A DNA stretch of 64,000 nucleotides from Atrina japonica. Its lineage: Eukaryota > Mollusca > Bivalvia > Pterioida > Pinnidae. Position 1 is the stretch's first letter. Each line of letters opens with the position of its first letter. Position numbers and translations under genes: made by a program. The notes beneath the pieces were generated by a model. That model was not told the DNA's origin, did not search any database, and saw only the letters and a list, made by a program, of their open reading frames with translations. Location: assembly GCA_030159075.1 (NCBI GenBank), contig BROG01000297.1, forward strand, positions 485,501 to 549,500, written 5' to 3'. Shown here in pieces: positions 35,438 through 48,030 of the stretch.

Positions 35438-36739
35438 ACCAATCACTAGCAAAAAGTTTGGGGTTGTGGAAAAGAAATTCTTCTATTGTGAAATTTTTTA
35501 ATGGTTGAAAAAAAAATCTTGGTGAGAGGTATAACAAAAAGGAATCATGAAAAAAAAACAATGATATGTGTGTATATTCAATAGAACATGTTTTGAAAAA
35601 CCACTCTCGTGAAAAACCACCTGGTCTAAGAGACCACATTCCAAACCCATGCCATTAACCAAATCCTTTGAATATAACGCTCTCATGAAATACCACATTG
35701 AGAGAGAGAGAGAAATCCTTAGAAATGCTTATTAATAGAATATCAGGTGGTAAGTTAGAATCTTTATATTTTCATAAAATTCTGTTTATGGTTACTTGGT
35801 AGTCACATTAATTACCTCAGTGCCTAATATTATGTAAATAACTAAAAGCCCTTAAATCAGCATTTTACTCCAAGGGTTTATTAAAAGATCTCAAAAGTTT
35901 CTTATATACTATTGCTCTTAATCACTCCTATGGGTTTTAATTGAGGTGCTGTTTTCAAAATCATTAAATGAAGTCTAATTGTCTACTCGCTGATTGGCTT
36001 ATTCTATACTTCCTGTTCAACCATTATATTTACCTCCCAATCACTTTGTAAGTTGATATAACAATCCAACAATTAGTGCATATATATATATATATATATA
36101 TGTTGATTACAATATGAAGTCATGATTTTTGTTGTTTCAACTCCCAGTACTTTTAAGCAGTAAAATCATTGAACTTAAGGTTTCCGACATAATTTTTCCT
36201 TTTCGTTTTTCCTTTAATAGAAATGAGTAAGTTTTGATATTGGTTGACACCTCGATTTGTTATACGTCTAATATGTATCTTTACTTCTGATTTAAGTCAA
36301 AATCGTATTGATGTGATCCTAAACATTATTCATATCACCCTGAAACATTTATGTCACTCTCTATGCCAGTCCATGTCACCCTCTCATGTGTAGATGCACG
36401 TACTGTTGGGGTTTTTTTTTTTCTAGTAAGCTATGGTGATAATTAAGTGTAACCTCTAGCCTATATGAGTTATGAAATGGACATTTGCTTGATGCAGAGT
36501 GGAATGGAGAAAAACAACAGCCGAAATTTAATGATTTGACAGAATTGATACAAAGTTGTCAAATAATATATTTGCTGAAGTCAGCCTTGATGGAGGCTGA
36601 AGATTAAAAAAAAAAACGACGCAAAGAACGATAAAACATATTGATGGTGTTGAGTATCGAAGGCGCTATGTGACAATCGTTATGAACTTACGTAGGTCAA
36701 TTTGTTAGTTAGGTTTTATTGCCTTTCGGTATAATAAAA
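35438..36739. other. Non-coding; degraded M3-like words near 35590-35690; (TA)n at 36079-36101
   Basis: AAAAACCACCTGGTCTAAGAG and GAAATACCACATTGAGAGAG recall the inside of the 10.1-kb MITE. No clear ends are visible. The remainder is plain AT-rich sequence. Confidence 0.4.
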
Positions 36740-36838
36740 CAATTATTGCCCTTGTTTTGGTTGGACATAAATATTTGCCCATATTTTTCTCGGGTGGACA
36801 AATATATTCATTTCAACCAAAAACAAGGGCAGTAATTG
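36740..36838. repeat. Foldback element with ~24-bp inverted arms
   Basis: CAATTATTGCCCTTGTTTTG GTTG at 36740-36763 pairs with CAACCAAAAACAAGGGCAGT AATTG at 36814-36838, with one insertion and one mismatch. The 50-bp loop contains further partial symmetry (GGACATAAATATTTGCC, GGTGGACAAATATATTC). No coding sequence. Confidence 0.8.
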
Positions 36839-38035
36839 TATACTATCAGCTCCAGGGCTTTTGGCCTCGGTGAATATCACTTCCCTCGAGTTAATAAATA
36901 GAGGTGTCAACCTCATTAAAAGTCAATAAATGTCTAATATTTCCAAAGTTGAAAAAAAAAAAGTAAAGTATTGAATTTGATGATGTTTTGTGAATGAACA
37001 CTTCAGAAAAACATTGTCAGTATATATCCAGCTTCTTATATTCAACAGGCCTGAATTGTCCATTGGAAATGCTCCAGTCGCTTCTATTGTCATCAGATTC
37101 TTTCAGCTCATTGAGCTTGATATTTCTTCGAAGTTTTGAAGTTATGGTACATTTCACCCTTGCGTAAAGCCATTGACCATCAATGCTGTGTAGAAACAAT
37201 TACTTGTACTGAATGTTGATGATAATTTATAAACCTTGAAATCACGAATTTCAATTAACAATACATCTTATTCCAGTGTGAGAGGAAATTGATGTTGCAT
37301 GTTTTAATGGTGGAAAAGCTGTTTTGCATGCTGAACTGTAATTACAAGGGAGTGAAAAGTATGTGTTAGATGCAGATCTTTGTTGTCGTGTGTTATTTTT
37401 AATTACGACAGTTTAGTGAAAGCTATTAAATGTTTGTCTTTATATCGGGTTTTGATTCTATCTAGCCCTAGGTGACATAGAAATCTTGGAGGAATCTTGT
37501 TAGGAAAATGTAGAGAGACATCATAAGGTGTTTTCTCAGGCAATGAGATAGAAACCATGTGTCGATAGAGCTAGATAATTTGTTGAGAGTTTCAAATCGT
37601 ATTTAACATCAGTAAAACAAATGGGACTGTTTTGGCGCTCTCTAATCTGCGAAAAAAAAAAAGAAAAAACACAGACAGACAGACTGACAGACACACACAC
37701 ACCCCAAAAAAAATAATAATAATACACACCAGCTTTTATTGTAGTTATAGAGTTGAACCAGTCTCTCTGAACCAGTCTTTTTAAGCGATATAAGCTGTCA
37801 CAATGATGATTTTTGTCCAATGACATTATTGACCTGTGAGTATATTATGATAAAATGTGTGTTCAAATACATTATCAAACATGTTCAACAGTATAGAGGA
37901 TATTGTTTTCGATGTGATTTATAGAAAAAAGTTTCAATAGACGTTAAGTCTTCCCATACCTTAAAAAATCTGACTGTATTTCTGTATGCAATGACCTCTC
38001 AGATAAACTTTTTTTGCCAAATCAAATGTACTAAG
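36839..38035. other. Non-coding; (CAGA/CA)n near 37671-37705
   Basis: The minus-strand 60-codon ORF at 37017-37199 has ordinary composition but no support. A minus-strand ORF at 37536-37826 crosses a simple repeat. Confidence 0.4.
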
Positions 38036-38665
38036 GAGGGTCAAATTATCGCGGCTGCGATAAAATGACCCCCTATGAATTTTTTTTTCTAAAGATGTCT
38101 ATTGGCATATTGATTCTAAATAAAGTTACATTTCAAAAAACATTTATAGAAAAATTTCCATAGGGGTGTCATTTTATGACAGTCACGATATTTTGACCCC
38201 TCACCTGGTGTTCACATATTCAGCAAAAGTGATGACCACATGGGCATGAAATATTGATTCTTAACGAAGTTACATATCAAAAAACATTTATTTAAAAATT
38301 TTCATAGGGGGGGGTCATTTTATCACAGTTGCGATATTTTGTCACACACCCCCATTCATTTATTCTTAATGTTGAAACATGCCAATAGACATTTGTAGAA
38401 AAATTTCCAGGGGGGGGGGGGGGTCATTTTATCGCAGCTACGATACTTTGACACACACACACACCCAACCCCCTTAGTATTCATATTCTTAATGTTGAAA
38501 CATGCCAATAGACATTTGTAAAACATTTTCCATAGGGAGCTCATTTTATCGCAGCAGCATTATATTGGCCTCCCTGTAAAATTAAAATTTTCGGGGGTGG
38601 GGGGGTGGGGTGGTGGTGTTATTTTATTGCAAAGGGGGGGGGGGGGTCAAAATATCATATGACAC
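38036..38665. repeat. Array of GGTCAAA-TATCGC hairpin modules
   Basis: GGTCAAATTATCGC and GCGATAAAATGACC at 38039-38070 form a hairpin. Related modules follow at about 38170-38202, 38308-38345, 38424-38455 and 38540-38575, spaced 115-140 bp. They are separated by conserved spacers (AAACATTTATAGAAAAATTT; ATGTTGAAACATGCCAATAG) and G runs. The right edge, GGGTCAAAATATCATATGAC, resembles the left edge. Confidence 0.8.
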
Positions 38666-38937
38666 CGGTAGTAAAGTACTCTATTAGAACAGCAAGTAAG
38701 AACTCATCATTTTAATTATATTTCTGTAATAAGAATGGTTCAAGATTGTTTACATTGGTAACATCACCATAAATCAACATCTGCGTTTTGAGCTTTTATT
38801 TTTAACCTTCAGAAATTCAGATTTGTAATTGATTTATTTTCTCTCATTTTGTGGGATTTGTTATCACATGATAAATATTCTGGGATAATTTTCATCAACT
38901 TGTAAGGAATGGAGGCTATCAATTTGGCTTCAGAATA

Positions 38938-39116
38938 CAGTAAAACCTGCTATAGCGGCCACCTCTATATAAGGATCACCTGTCTATAAAGGCCAGTTTT
39001 GAAAAGTCCCTTTACTGCATACTTCAACTAAATTGAACCTGTGTATAAGGGTCACCTGCACATAAAGGTCAATATTTCCTGGTCCCTTGGGTGGCCCCTA
39101 TATACAGGTTTCACTG
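38938..39116. mobile_element. TA-flanked MITE, family M3
   Basis: CAGTAAAACCTGCTATA and inverted TATACAGGTTTCACTG form the ends, bordered by TA at 38936-38937 and 39117-39118. It contains GGTCACCTGCACATAAAGGTC-like words (first 20 informative). This is the best preserved M3 copy. Confidence 0.85.
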
Positions 39117-39191
39117 TAGTATTGTTTTATAGAGATTGATTTAACCTTTTATAATTGCCTTGGAACTAGAGATCAAGGGCATATTATACAT

Positions 39192-39351
<160 letters not shown>

Positions 39352-39477
39352 TTCTGTCTGTCTGATGGTTTATTCAAAACTTCAATCTTCCTTATAATAC
39401 AATACTTTTTCTATTTGGCAAAATTAAAGAGAACATGTAAGTGTTTTATTTTCAACAATGGTCAGTCTTATTCATAT

Positions 39478-39765
39478 TGTTTGTTTGTTTATCGTTATTT
39501 ATCATCTCACTCAAGAATCTTTCACTCATATGGAGACGTCACCAGTTGCCAGTGAAGGGCTTCAAATTTTGGCATATGCTCGGCACCTATGGCCATTGAG
39601 CAGTAAGGGTTCTTTAACGTGCCGACACCGACTGTGACACGGGACCTCGGTTTTTATTGTCTCATCCGAAGGACAGGAAACCAACCTGCTGCCAGCTGGA
39701 CTTGAACTCACGACCTCATGATCAAGAGTCGCGCGTGCTATCGACTGCGCCAGGTCGGCTCCATA
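39478..39765 (-). mobile_element. tRNA-derived SINE, family S1, near full length
   Basis: On the minus strand: tRNA-like head GGCGCAGTCGATAGCACGCG and box B GTGAGTTCAAGTCCAGCTGG, then CGGATGAGACAATAAAAACC, GTCGGCACGTTAAAGAACCC, CTCAATGGCCATAGGTGCCG and TGACGTCTCCATATGAGTGA to a CAAACAAACAA tail. The ORF at 39562-39873 is SINE sequence. The target duplication is not clear. Confidence 0.85.
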
Positions 39766-40553
39766 TTTATTGATACCAAGAATTAAATAACTTCTGAACA
39801 AAATATGATTTGCATCAATATAAGCAATGTATATTGGAATTCTCATTGCTACAGGATCAGTTGAAAAATGCACACAATATTAATTAGTTTATACCTGGGG
39901 GCTTTTTGACAATTTATATTTTATGTGAAAAAATTATTTTTCATTTATTGAATTTTAGACCCAAAAAAGTTGATACATTGGCAGCTACATACATGCCATA
40001 TCCTACCTTTTAAGCGCCTCTCTCACCCCCCCCTTTTTTTTTTTACATACAATCAAGTCTTTTCTTGTCGTTTAACAATAAGGACCTAAACCCCCCCTCC
40101 CCCCCCCAGCAACATCATCGGTATTAACTAAAACAACTTTACCACTTTGCCTTATAAAAATTTACTGTTTTACGTTGACTTGAATATTAGTTTGGTCCCA
40201 ATAAGCGCCCAACCCTTTTTACTGATTATTGAACTGGGCCATGGGTGCTTAATGTGTGAAACACGGTATATAAAAAAATGAATTTTTCATCCTCTGTTAT
40301 TTATTATCAGATCAAATCCTTTGACATCATGTGGACACGTTTTTGGAAATAGAAAAATGCATTAAACATATTTTGATATTGATTTGATTAGATAATCTAA
40401 AGGCTTTGACAGGTGCTAACATTGTCGACGATTTGTTACTGTCATTGAAACAACAGGTAAAATTGATTTTTATGACAACTACGAATAGCTTGCTATGAAG
40501 ACTAAGACTTGCAGTTTGCAGGTATTTACAACTCCTTTGTTTAGGAGCAGTCG

Positions 40554-40660
40554 TGATTCAAGCCGGTAGGTTGGTTTCCTGTCCTCCGGATGAGACAGTG
40601 AAAAAATTGTAGGGCTACCTGTTTCTTCAGCCCACATTTCACAGCTGATGAGGTGGCCTG
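40554..40660 (+). mobile_element. Fragment of S1 SINE
   Basis: GTGATTCAAGCCGGTAGGTT, GGTTTCCTGTCCTCCGGATG and AGACAGTGAAAAAATTGTAG follow the S1 order from box B to the middle; the tail half is absent. Confidence 0.65.
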
Positions 40661-40666
40661 TGATTT

Positions 40667-40757
40667 TTAACCCATCAACCTCTGAAAAATAATGGACTCA
40701 TCTGTAAATCAATTTCTTAGATGAGTCCAAGTTAATCTTTAGGAGTAAATGAATTAA
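40667..40757 (-). mobile_element. ~90-bp TTAA-ended MITE, family M4
   Basis: It starts TTAACCCATCAACCTCTGAA and ends AGGAGTAAATGAATTAA, inverted relatives. In reverse it matches copies at 53974-54064, 56210-56301 and 60373-60456. Confidence 0.75.
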
Positions 40758-42283
40758 GGCAGGTTGTGTTATATCTATGCATGTCAAAATTAGATGCAAT
40801 AATTGTAAAAAGAAAATCCCCTTTTCTCATGTGTTGAATAACTCACACAAACATTATTAGTTTAAAACATATTTCATGTCTCACTTAATGCAATAGGATT
40901 GGCGACAAGTTTTGCCAACTTAGATCCGCCTCTCCTTAAACTGGTTCACAATATATGTTTACCAAAGCATGCGTCAATAACATTTAACATATATACATAA
41001 AACATACATATAGGCACATACATATGCATGTGCTTAAGTAATAATCCAACGCTATTCTGATTCAGTTTGTAGAATTATATCGTGGATCTGATTGAAATGA
41101 AAATAATAAAAAAAAAAAATATTTAAGTTTGTGCTTTCAGAGAGATATATAATGTACAAAGATACAGGTTTGTATTTGTATTATTTTGTAATGATTAAAC
41201 AAATTATTTGTGAATACAGAATAAGGAAAGTATAAAAAATGGAATGAAAAAGAAAAAAAAAAATCATTGTTGATGATTTATTTGTAGGTTATGTACGTCC
41301 AATCACAGCGCGGTATTGACAAGTATTTTACATCGCTAAATGTATTATTATACTAATGTGATGGTAATTTGTGTGATAAATTAGCGTTTTTCTTCTTCTC
41401 GACCTTTCAACATAATGGCAAGGAAAACTGATAAGTATTGATTGAGTGGTACCGTCCATGTTTTGATTGGTTGATTAAGATTCAAATCACAATCATCTTG
41501 TATTTGCCCGAGGGTTGTTCATTTTTAACATTGACAAAATTTGCAGCCTCGAGATGCAGTCGTTTGATGATGCACATTTTGATGTGTTCTTGATTTTTTT
41601 CTTTTTTTTTTTTTTTAGGTTAATTTCTCTACTTTTAGATCAATTCTTTTAAGCGGCCATTAGTTTAGTTCTTTGTGCAGGTGGACTTACACAGAAATTA
41701 ACTATTCCGTAGTATAACAAATAAGCCAGTGGGACTTCTACACTAAATCATACTTAAATAGAATTTAAACAGCTTACAATTTTTGTCAACTTAGGCATGG
41801 CTGTTTAGGATCATCAATTTGATCTTGTGACAGCCTTCTGTCTTTCCCATTGCAAAACCTTGTACAAATTGCCGTTTCCATCGATGGCATATTGTGCAAT
41901 AAAATAAAAAACCTCAAATGTCAACAGCATAGCAGAAGAATTAAATAAACACTTTAAAATGCAGGAGTTGGTGTGAACAGATAATCATTATTAATATTAG
42001 CATGAAATATAGTTTTCTCATGCAACTCTTTCATATTTCTATGTGGCCATAGGAATGTGGTAGTCAAAAGCAGATTGAAAATGATTTAATACTTAATAAT
42101 AACCTTATGTTTTTTTTTCACATCCCTTTCCCATCTTGTACAAAAAAATGATTATAGATAAAGGAATGTCAAAGGGAAAAATAATACAAAAGAGAAAAAA
42201 TATTAATAGATATAAATAAAAAAGTGGGAAAAAAAGCCTGAAGAAATGGAATACATTGAGATGGTGTTATATACTATAGTTTC
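40758..42283. other. Non-coding, nothing recognised
   Basis: AT-rich with T and A runs (41607-41619, 41108-41119). Confidence 0.45.
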
Positions 42284-42860
42284 CTAGATGATGATGGTTA
42301 TGGTGATGATTTTGATGATGATGGTGGTGATGATAGTTATGTAGAATATAATTTTGATGATGTAGATGATGATAATGGTGATGATTTTGATGATGATGAT
42401 GGTGATGATTTTGATGATGATGATGGTGGTGATGATAGTTATGTAGAATATAATTTTGATGATGTAGATGATGATGATGGTGATGATTTTGATGATGATG
42501 ATGGTGGTGATGATAGTTATGTAGAATATAATTTTGATGATGTAGATGATGATGATGGTGATGATTTTGATGATGATGATGGTGGTGATGATAGTTATGT
42601 AGAATATAATTTTGATGATGTAGATGATGATGATGGTGATGATTTTGATTTGATGGTGGTGATGATAGTTATGTAGAATATAATTTTGATGATGTAGATT
42701 ATGATGATGGTGATGATTTTGATGATGATGATGGTGGTGATGATAGTTATGTAGAATATAATTTTGATGATGTAGATTATGATGATGATGATGGTGATGA
42801 TTTTGATGATGATGATGTAAATGATGATTTTTTAATGTAGAATATGATGATGATGATAGA
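42284..42860. repeat. 78-bp higher-order (GAT)n minisatellite
   Basis: GATGATAGTTATGTAGAATA begins near 42431, 42509 and 42587, exactly 78 bp apart; less regular copies flank these. Because 78 is a multiple of three, one plus-strand frame stays open for over 100 codons with an Asp-rich 26-residue period (FDDVDDDDGDDF), without a start codon, and breaks near 42650. The minus frame gives His/Ile-rich repeats. I regard both as non-coding. Confidence 0.9.
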
Positions 42861-43497
42861 ATTTTCATTTTAGTTGTTTACCGTATATAAATTCACTTTA
42901 CAAAGTACAGCATGTATAATTCTACTGAGATTATAGCCTTTAGCACTGTCATCTTAGTGTAAATGTATTTCGTTAATTTCTCACTATAAATTTGGGGCTT
43001 TTTAGGCAACTTTTTATCTTTTATTCATTGCTCAATGTATGAACAAAACTATTTTCAACTAATTGTATACAATGAATGTTACATTTTATATAGTTTCGCG
43101 AAATGAACTTATTGCTTAAAAATTACCCAAAATGCAATACTATACTACAGTCTCATTTACATGTACTTTCTCCACGAACACTGAAAAGTCGTCTTCTAAA
43201 TAAGTTTGACAACAAAGTACTAAACTACTGCACTAGCAAACGTTTTGCAGATTAAGTTCATAGTCACGCTGGAACTGCAATTTATGTTCCAAATATTTGA
43301 TGTCATAATTAAACTGTTACATCATTTTGTGGGAAAGGTGTTGCCTTACTGTCCTAGCTGAGATTCGATACATTCTCGATAAATGTTTTTTCCAGCATGC
43401 TTAAAACAAAGTAGCTGCACTCTCTCTTTCAAAGCAATGCCTTAGTTCATATTATTCTATTAACTAGCTGCTCTCGCTTACTAATAGAGTCAAACAA
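42861..43497. other. Non-coding, nothing recognised
   Basis: No supportable features. Confidence 0.45.
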
Positions 43498-43581
43498 ATC
43501 TATAAAGTCCAATCAAGTGAAAGTGGCCATTATAGACAGTTAGCCTTTATAAAGAGGTGGCCTTTAATGCAAGGCTGACTG
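43498..43581. mobile_element. 3' part of an M3 MITE
   Basis: GGCCATTATAGACAGTTAGC, CTTTATAAAGAGGTGGCCTT and the end AAGGCTGACTG before TA match M3. The left end is degraded. Confidence 0.6.
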
Positions 43582-43951
43582 TAATTCTATATGAATGTAG
43601 GAGTCAATTACCTTAGTCACACAGATCAAACACTCTTGTGATGTAGATCTGTGATAAGTGTGTCAAACATGCTTGAATATTATTCTATCATAAAGAAGTC
43701 GTGAAGACCTGCATGTACTTGTTTGATAAAGAATGGGTATGCAAGCAGACATTGTGGGCAACCATCAAGACTTTGATCTGGATAATGAGACGGTATTATT
43801 TCAAAGATTCAATTTCACATGTCATTAGCTAATTTAGTCAATATCTTATATCTTTTATTTATCTCCTTGGTAATTACTGGTTGAGTTGAAACTAAAATAA
43901 TCCTCTTAAAAAACAATTTCTTTTTAAAAAAAAGTAACGATATGATTCATC

Positions 43952-43960
<9 letters not shown>

Positions 43961-44036
<76 letters not shown>
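43961..44036. repeat. (AT)n microsatellite, ~75 bp
   Basis: Uninterrupted TA repeat. A 101-codon ORF starting shortly after it (44107-44412) is unrecognised and unsupported. Confidence 0.95.
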
Positions 44037-44038
<2 letters not shown>

Positions 44039-44629
44039 CTACCATGTATATGTACTTCCACTTAAAGCAATGTAATAATCAAAAGAAATGACATGAATAA
44101 CTAAAAGTGATCTTCTTGAAACAATGGATGACAGGATTTAGTAAATGTTCCACCAGCCCTGTATCTATACTCCTTGTCAAGACAGCGATTAAGAAGAAAT
44201 TCCAACATTGTATGATTGTTTACTCCAGAAATGGTGTAAATCAAATGCGGATACATCTACTAAAAATTCTAAAATTTAAAGCTACACCATTTTCCTTAAA
44301 TTTACTGTATCAAAACTTGTCTGAATTGCACATGAAAAATTTAGAGATCTATTTTATGACAACACCAACAGTTGTTTATTTTTTCAATAAAAATTATTCT
44401 TTGAAAATTTAAAAACCCAATCATTGGTTATCATGAAACATACTGTAGGATCAGAAGATTTCTGTGGGCTTATGATTTCATGGTTTCAAATTAAAAAACA
44501 AATTTATTACATAAAAACTTGTGGAAATTAAAAAGAAAAATTTAAATTTAAAAGAAAGTTAAAATTCTGTGTTAAAATGATCTGTGTGTTTTTTAGCCTT
44601 CGTGCTAAATGTTTTACCAGACTTAATAA

Positions 44630-45010
44630 AACTTGTGTGAAAAAATTCCCTGTGTTTTCTTTACTTCAGTGGCTTGACATGTCACCGATCTAAATATTTT
44701 TTTTTTTTTGGAAAAATTCCCTGGGTGTTATTTAATGCAGGGCTTGACATGTTACCAGTCTAAATAAAAATTGTGTGTAAAAATTCCTTGGGTGTTATTT
44801 ACTGCAGTGCTTGACATGTTACCTGTCTAAATAAAAATTTTGTGTAAAAATTCCCTGGGTGTTATTTACCTCAGTGGCTTGACATGTTAATATTCTAAAT
44901 AAAAATTGCAGTGCTTGACATGTTACCAGTCTAATTGAAAATTTTGTGTTAAAATTTCCTGTAGTACTTGACATGTTACCAGTCTAAATGGAAATTTGTG
45001 TTAAAATGCA
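44630..45010. repeat. ~66-bp minisatellite, about six copies
   Basis: The unit is TGACATGTTACCAGTCTAAA TAAAAATTGTGTGTAAAAAT TCCCTGGGTGTTATTTACTG CAGTGCT. Later copies (44910-45010) are shortened. Confidence 0.85.
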
Positions 45011-45585
45011 AGTCATAAAATTCCATCCTAACACACATAGGTTTAAAGGTCATAAGGATAAAGTCTTAACTGTAATTTTACATTTTCCTGTATTTTTACA
45101 TGAAAACGTCTTGCGTGATTTTTAAATATGACAGTGCTAGATGTTTTACCAGCATGTATCATGTGTACTTTTAAGTAAAATGTGTGATTACATAAAATTG
45201 GTGAATAAGTGTTTTATTGAACATGGAAATTTTGACTTAAATCTAAAAATGTTTCATGAAGCCGACTCCCTTGGGATTACTTTAACTGATATTAAGTAAA
45301 ATTCCCAGACATGAGAAATAATCAGATCTTATGATGATGGGCTCTGGTGTTGAACATTTAGTGACATCTGTGAAATTAATCAGGCATCCATTAAGGTTTG
45401 AAGGCTTATGTTGTCAGTCAAATTCATAATTTTTTTGCCATTGAAAACTGATGGGTATTGATATAAGAATAGAGTGAAATAAAGTTTCTGTGGCGAAAAA
45501 AATATATAGTACTCAAAATTTGCTAAGAACCAGTAATATTTTTGTACATATATTTTGCTGTAATAATTCCAGTTATTAGATTTGT
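45011..45585. other. Non-coding, nothing recognised
   Basis: Possible faint continuation of the 66-bp words (GTGCTAGATGTTTTACCAGC near 45135). Confidence 0.4.
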
Positions 45586-46465
45586 TATGTCTCCCCTTCT
45601 CAGAAGGGAGACATATTGTTTTTGAACGAGCTTCTTCTTGTTTTTCTTCTTCTTATTCCAATAATTTTGTGTCTGGAACATAACTCTCTTTGTACTTAAG
45701 ATAGGATGACAGTGTTTGGTATACATGGTAATGACATCAAGACGATATGTCATGAACAAAAATTACAGGCATTGACCCTTTTATTACGAATTATTGCCCT
45801 TTGTTAAAAAATACTGTCCAGAGCATAACTCTCTATGTATTTTAGATAAGATGATGATATTTGGTATACACATAGTAATGACATCAAGATGATGTGTCAT
45901 GAGAAAAAGTTTGACCCTTTTATTACAGAGTTATTGCCCTTTGTTAAAAAATAATTTACAGAGCATAACTCTCTTTGTATTTGAGATAGGATGATGATAT
46001 TAAGCATACGTAGTAAAGACTTCAAGATGATGTGTCATGAACAAAAGTTGCAGGGATCAAACCTTTTATTACAGAGTTATTGCCCTTTGTTAAAAATACT
46101 GTCCAGAGCATGATTCTCGATGTATTTTAGATAGGATGATGATATTTGGTATACATAGTAATGACATCAAGATAATGTATCATGATAAATAATTACAGGG
46201 ATCACACATTTCCAATATCCCATATTATGTCACCAGGGTACAATAGCATACCATTATATAATTTACACAAACACTAGAAACTGATACATAAACTCGCTCA
46301 TAAAACTCTTCAATGAATTAAATATATGTGTCAATTTTTAACAAATATCAATTAATACAGTATTTCTATAAAACTAAACTTCATCAAAGACACAACAGTA
46401 CTCTTTTATTTTGTAGAAAGGGAGACATTTGATTTAGCTGTGCTAAAACAAGATCATTTCTCGTT
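45586..46465. mobile_element. GGGAGACAT element with four internal ~145-bp repeats
   Basis: It opens with a near-perfect hairpin (TATGTCTCCCCTTCT / AGAAGGGAGACATA, 45586-45615) and closes with AAAGGGAGACATTTGATTTA (from 46418). Between them, units beginning AGAGCATAACTCTCTTTGTA and containing GATGATATTTGGTATACATA and GAGTTATTGCCCTTTGTTAA recur four times from about 45670 to 46205. The words are common in bivalve repeats I know. A short terminal hairpin plus internal tandem repeats would fit a non-autonomous Helitron-like element, but this is inference. Confidence 0.65.
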
Positions 46466-46635
46466 TATTTTTATGCACCTGATTTGTGATTTATAAAACA
46501 TTATAGACAAATGTTTATTATGTGTTTTTGAGGTTTATTTAGAATTTCAGTGAGATGATGTTAAAGTTGATAATTGTGAAAAAAATCAAACTTGGTGCTT
46601 AGCAAACTTTGAGTAGTATATTAATACTGTGTATA

Positions 46636-47092
46636 CAGTAAAACTCGCCTATAACAAATTTCAAAGGACCTTATTGTTTAATTCATTATTAGGACAGTTT
46701 GTTATACAGTCACAGTGAAGTGGGCTGAAGGGTTAAAACAAACAAAGAAAATTTTCACTCTAAATTTAGGCTAAACGGGAACTTTCTGGGAAGTCAAAAT
46801 GAAACGGAAAGGTTTTTGTTACTTTTTATTTACACAGCTTATATACTTTTTGTTAAACAAAATTTTAAGAACTGACTTTTGTTTAAATGATATGGATCAC
46901 TTAGTAATAATTCTATAAGGCATTTGTTAAGGCATCAAGGGGCATAGAAATTGGTTTGTTAAAGCAAAGTTTTGTTATATGAAATTTGTTGTAAAATTGT
47001 TTTTCAGTTAAGAAGCCAGGAAATATATTCTTATTTCTTCATTATGTACATACATTGGTAAAAACCGAGTTCGTTATATTCAGGTTTTACCG
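46636..47092. mobile_element. M3-related MITE, 457 bp
   Basis: The left end CAGTAAAACTCGCCTATAAC after TA and the right end GTTATATTCAGGTTTTACCG are inverted relatives. It is longer than the other M3 copies and has no coding capacity. Internal TTTGTTAAAGCAAAGTTTTG and TTATTGTTTAATTCATTATT suit a pogo/mariner-type derivative. Confidence 0.7.
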
Positions 47093-47185
47093 TTATTGGA
47101 ATTTTATTAGGTTACTCTGTCAGTGAAATCCAGTTTATTAAGCACTGACCTAGATTCTGATGACATTTGATAAGCTAATTGTTGA

Positions 47186-48030
47186 ATGTAATTCTAGACA
47201 ACGACCTTGACTCTTATCTTTAGTATGGGGTACATAGGTACTGTAACAATACCGACCTTGACTCTTATCTTTAGTATGGGGGTACATTTATTAGGTTACT
47301 GTCTGTACAAACCTTGACTATTATCTTTAGTATGGGGTACATATTAAGTAATAATGACCTTAGACTCTTATCTTGAGTATGGGGTACATAGGTTGAACAA
47401 TACAAACCTTGACTCTTATCTTTAGTATGGGGTACATAGGTACTGTAATAATACAAACCTTTACTCTTATCTTTAGTATGGGGTACAGAGGTGTACTGTA
47501 ATAATACAAACCTTGACTCTTATCTTTAGTATGGGGTACAGAGGTGTACTGTAATAATACCGACCTTGACTCTTATCTTTAGTATGGGGTACAGAGGTGT
47601 ACTGTAATAATACGGACCTTGACTCTTATCTTTAGTATGGGGTACAGAGGTGTACTGTAATACGGACCTTGACTCTTATCTTTAGTTTGGGGTACAGAGG
47701 TGTACTGTAATAATACCGACCTTGACTCTTATCTTTAGTTTGGGGTACAGAGGTGTACTGTAATAATACCGACCTTGACTCTTATCTTTAGTTTGGGGTA
47801 CAGAGGTGTACTGTAATAATACCGACCTTGACTCTTATCTTTAGTATGGGGTACAGAGGTGTACTGTAATAATACCGACCTTGACTCTTATCTTTAGTTT
47901 GGGGTACAGAGGTGTACTGTAATAATACCCTTGACCTTTAGTATGGGGTACAGAGGTGTACTGTAATAATACGGACCTTGACTCTTATCTTTAGTATGGG
48001 GTACAGAGGTGTACTGTAATAATACAGATG
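47186..48030. repeat. 53-bp minisatellite, about 15 copies
   Basis: The unit is GACCTTGACTCTTATCTTTA GTATGGGGTACAGAGGTGTA CTGTAATAATACC. Left copies carry TACATAGGT; later ones carry TACAGAGGTGTACTG and are very alike. Although the period is also 53, the sequence is unrelated to the 31-35 kb satellite. Confidence 0.95.

Noticed and set aside
37017..37199. 60-codon minus ORF with balanced composition
   Set aside because: No acceptor/donor pair in phase, and no recognisable family; this size is expected by chance in 64 kb.
39562..39873. 103-codon minus ORF with a seemingly normal protein sequence
   Set aside because: It lies within the S1 SINE; the AQSIARATLDHEVVSSSPAG part is the tRNA-like head in translation.
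42284..42868. 194-codon minus-strand ORF rich in His and Ile
   Set aside because: Anti-sense of the GAT array. Its composition follows the trinucleotide and the copies shift frame at 42650.
44107..44412. 101-codon plus ORF
   Set aside because: AT-driven composition, no splice sites, no domain, beside a long (AT)n tract.
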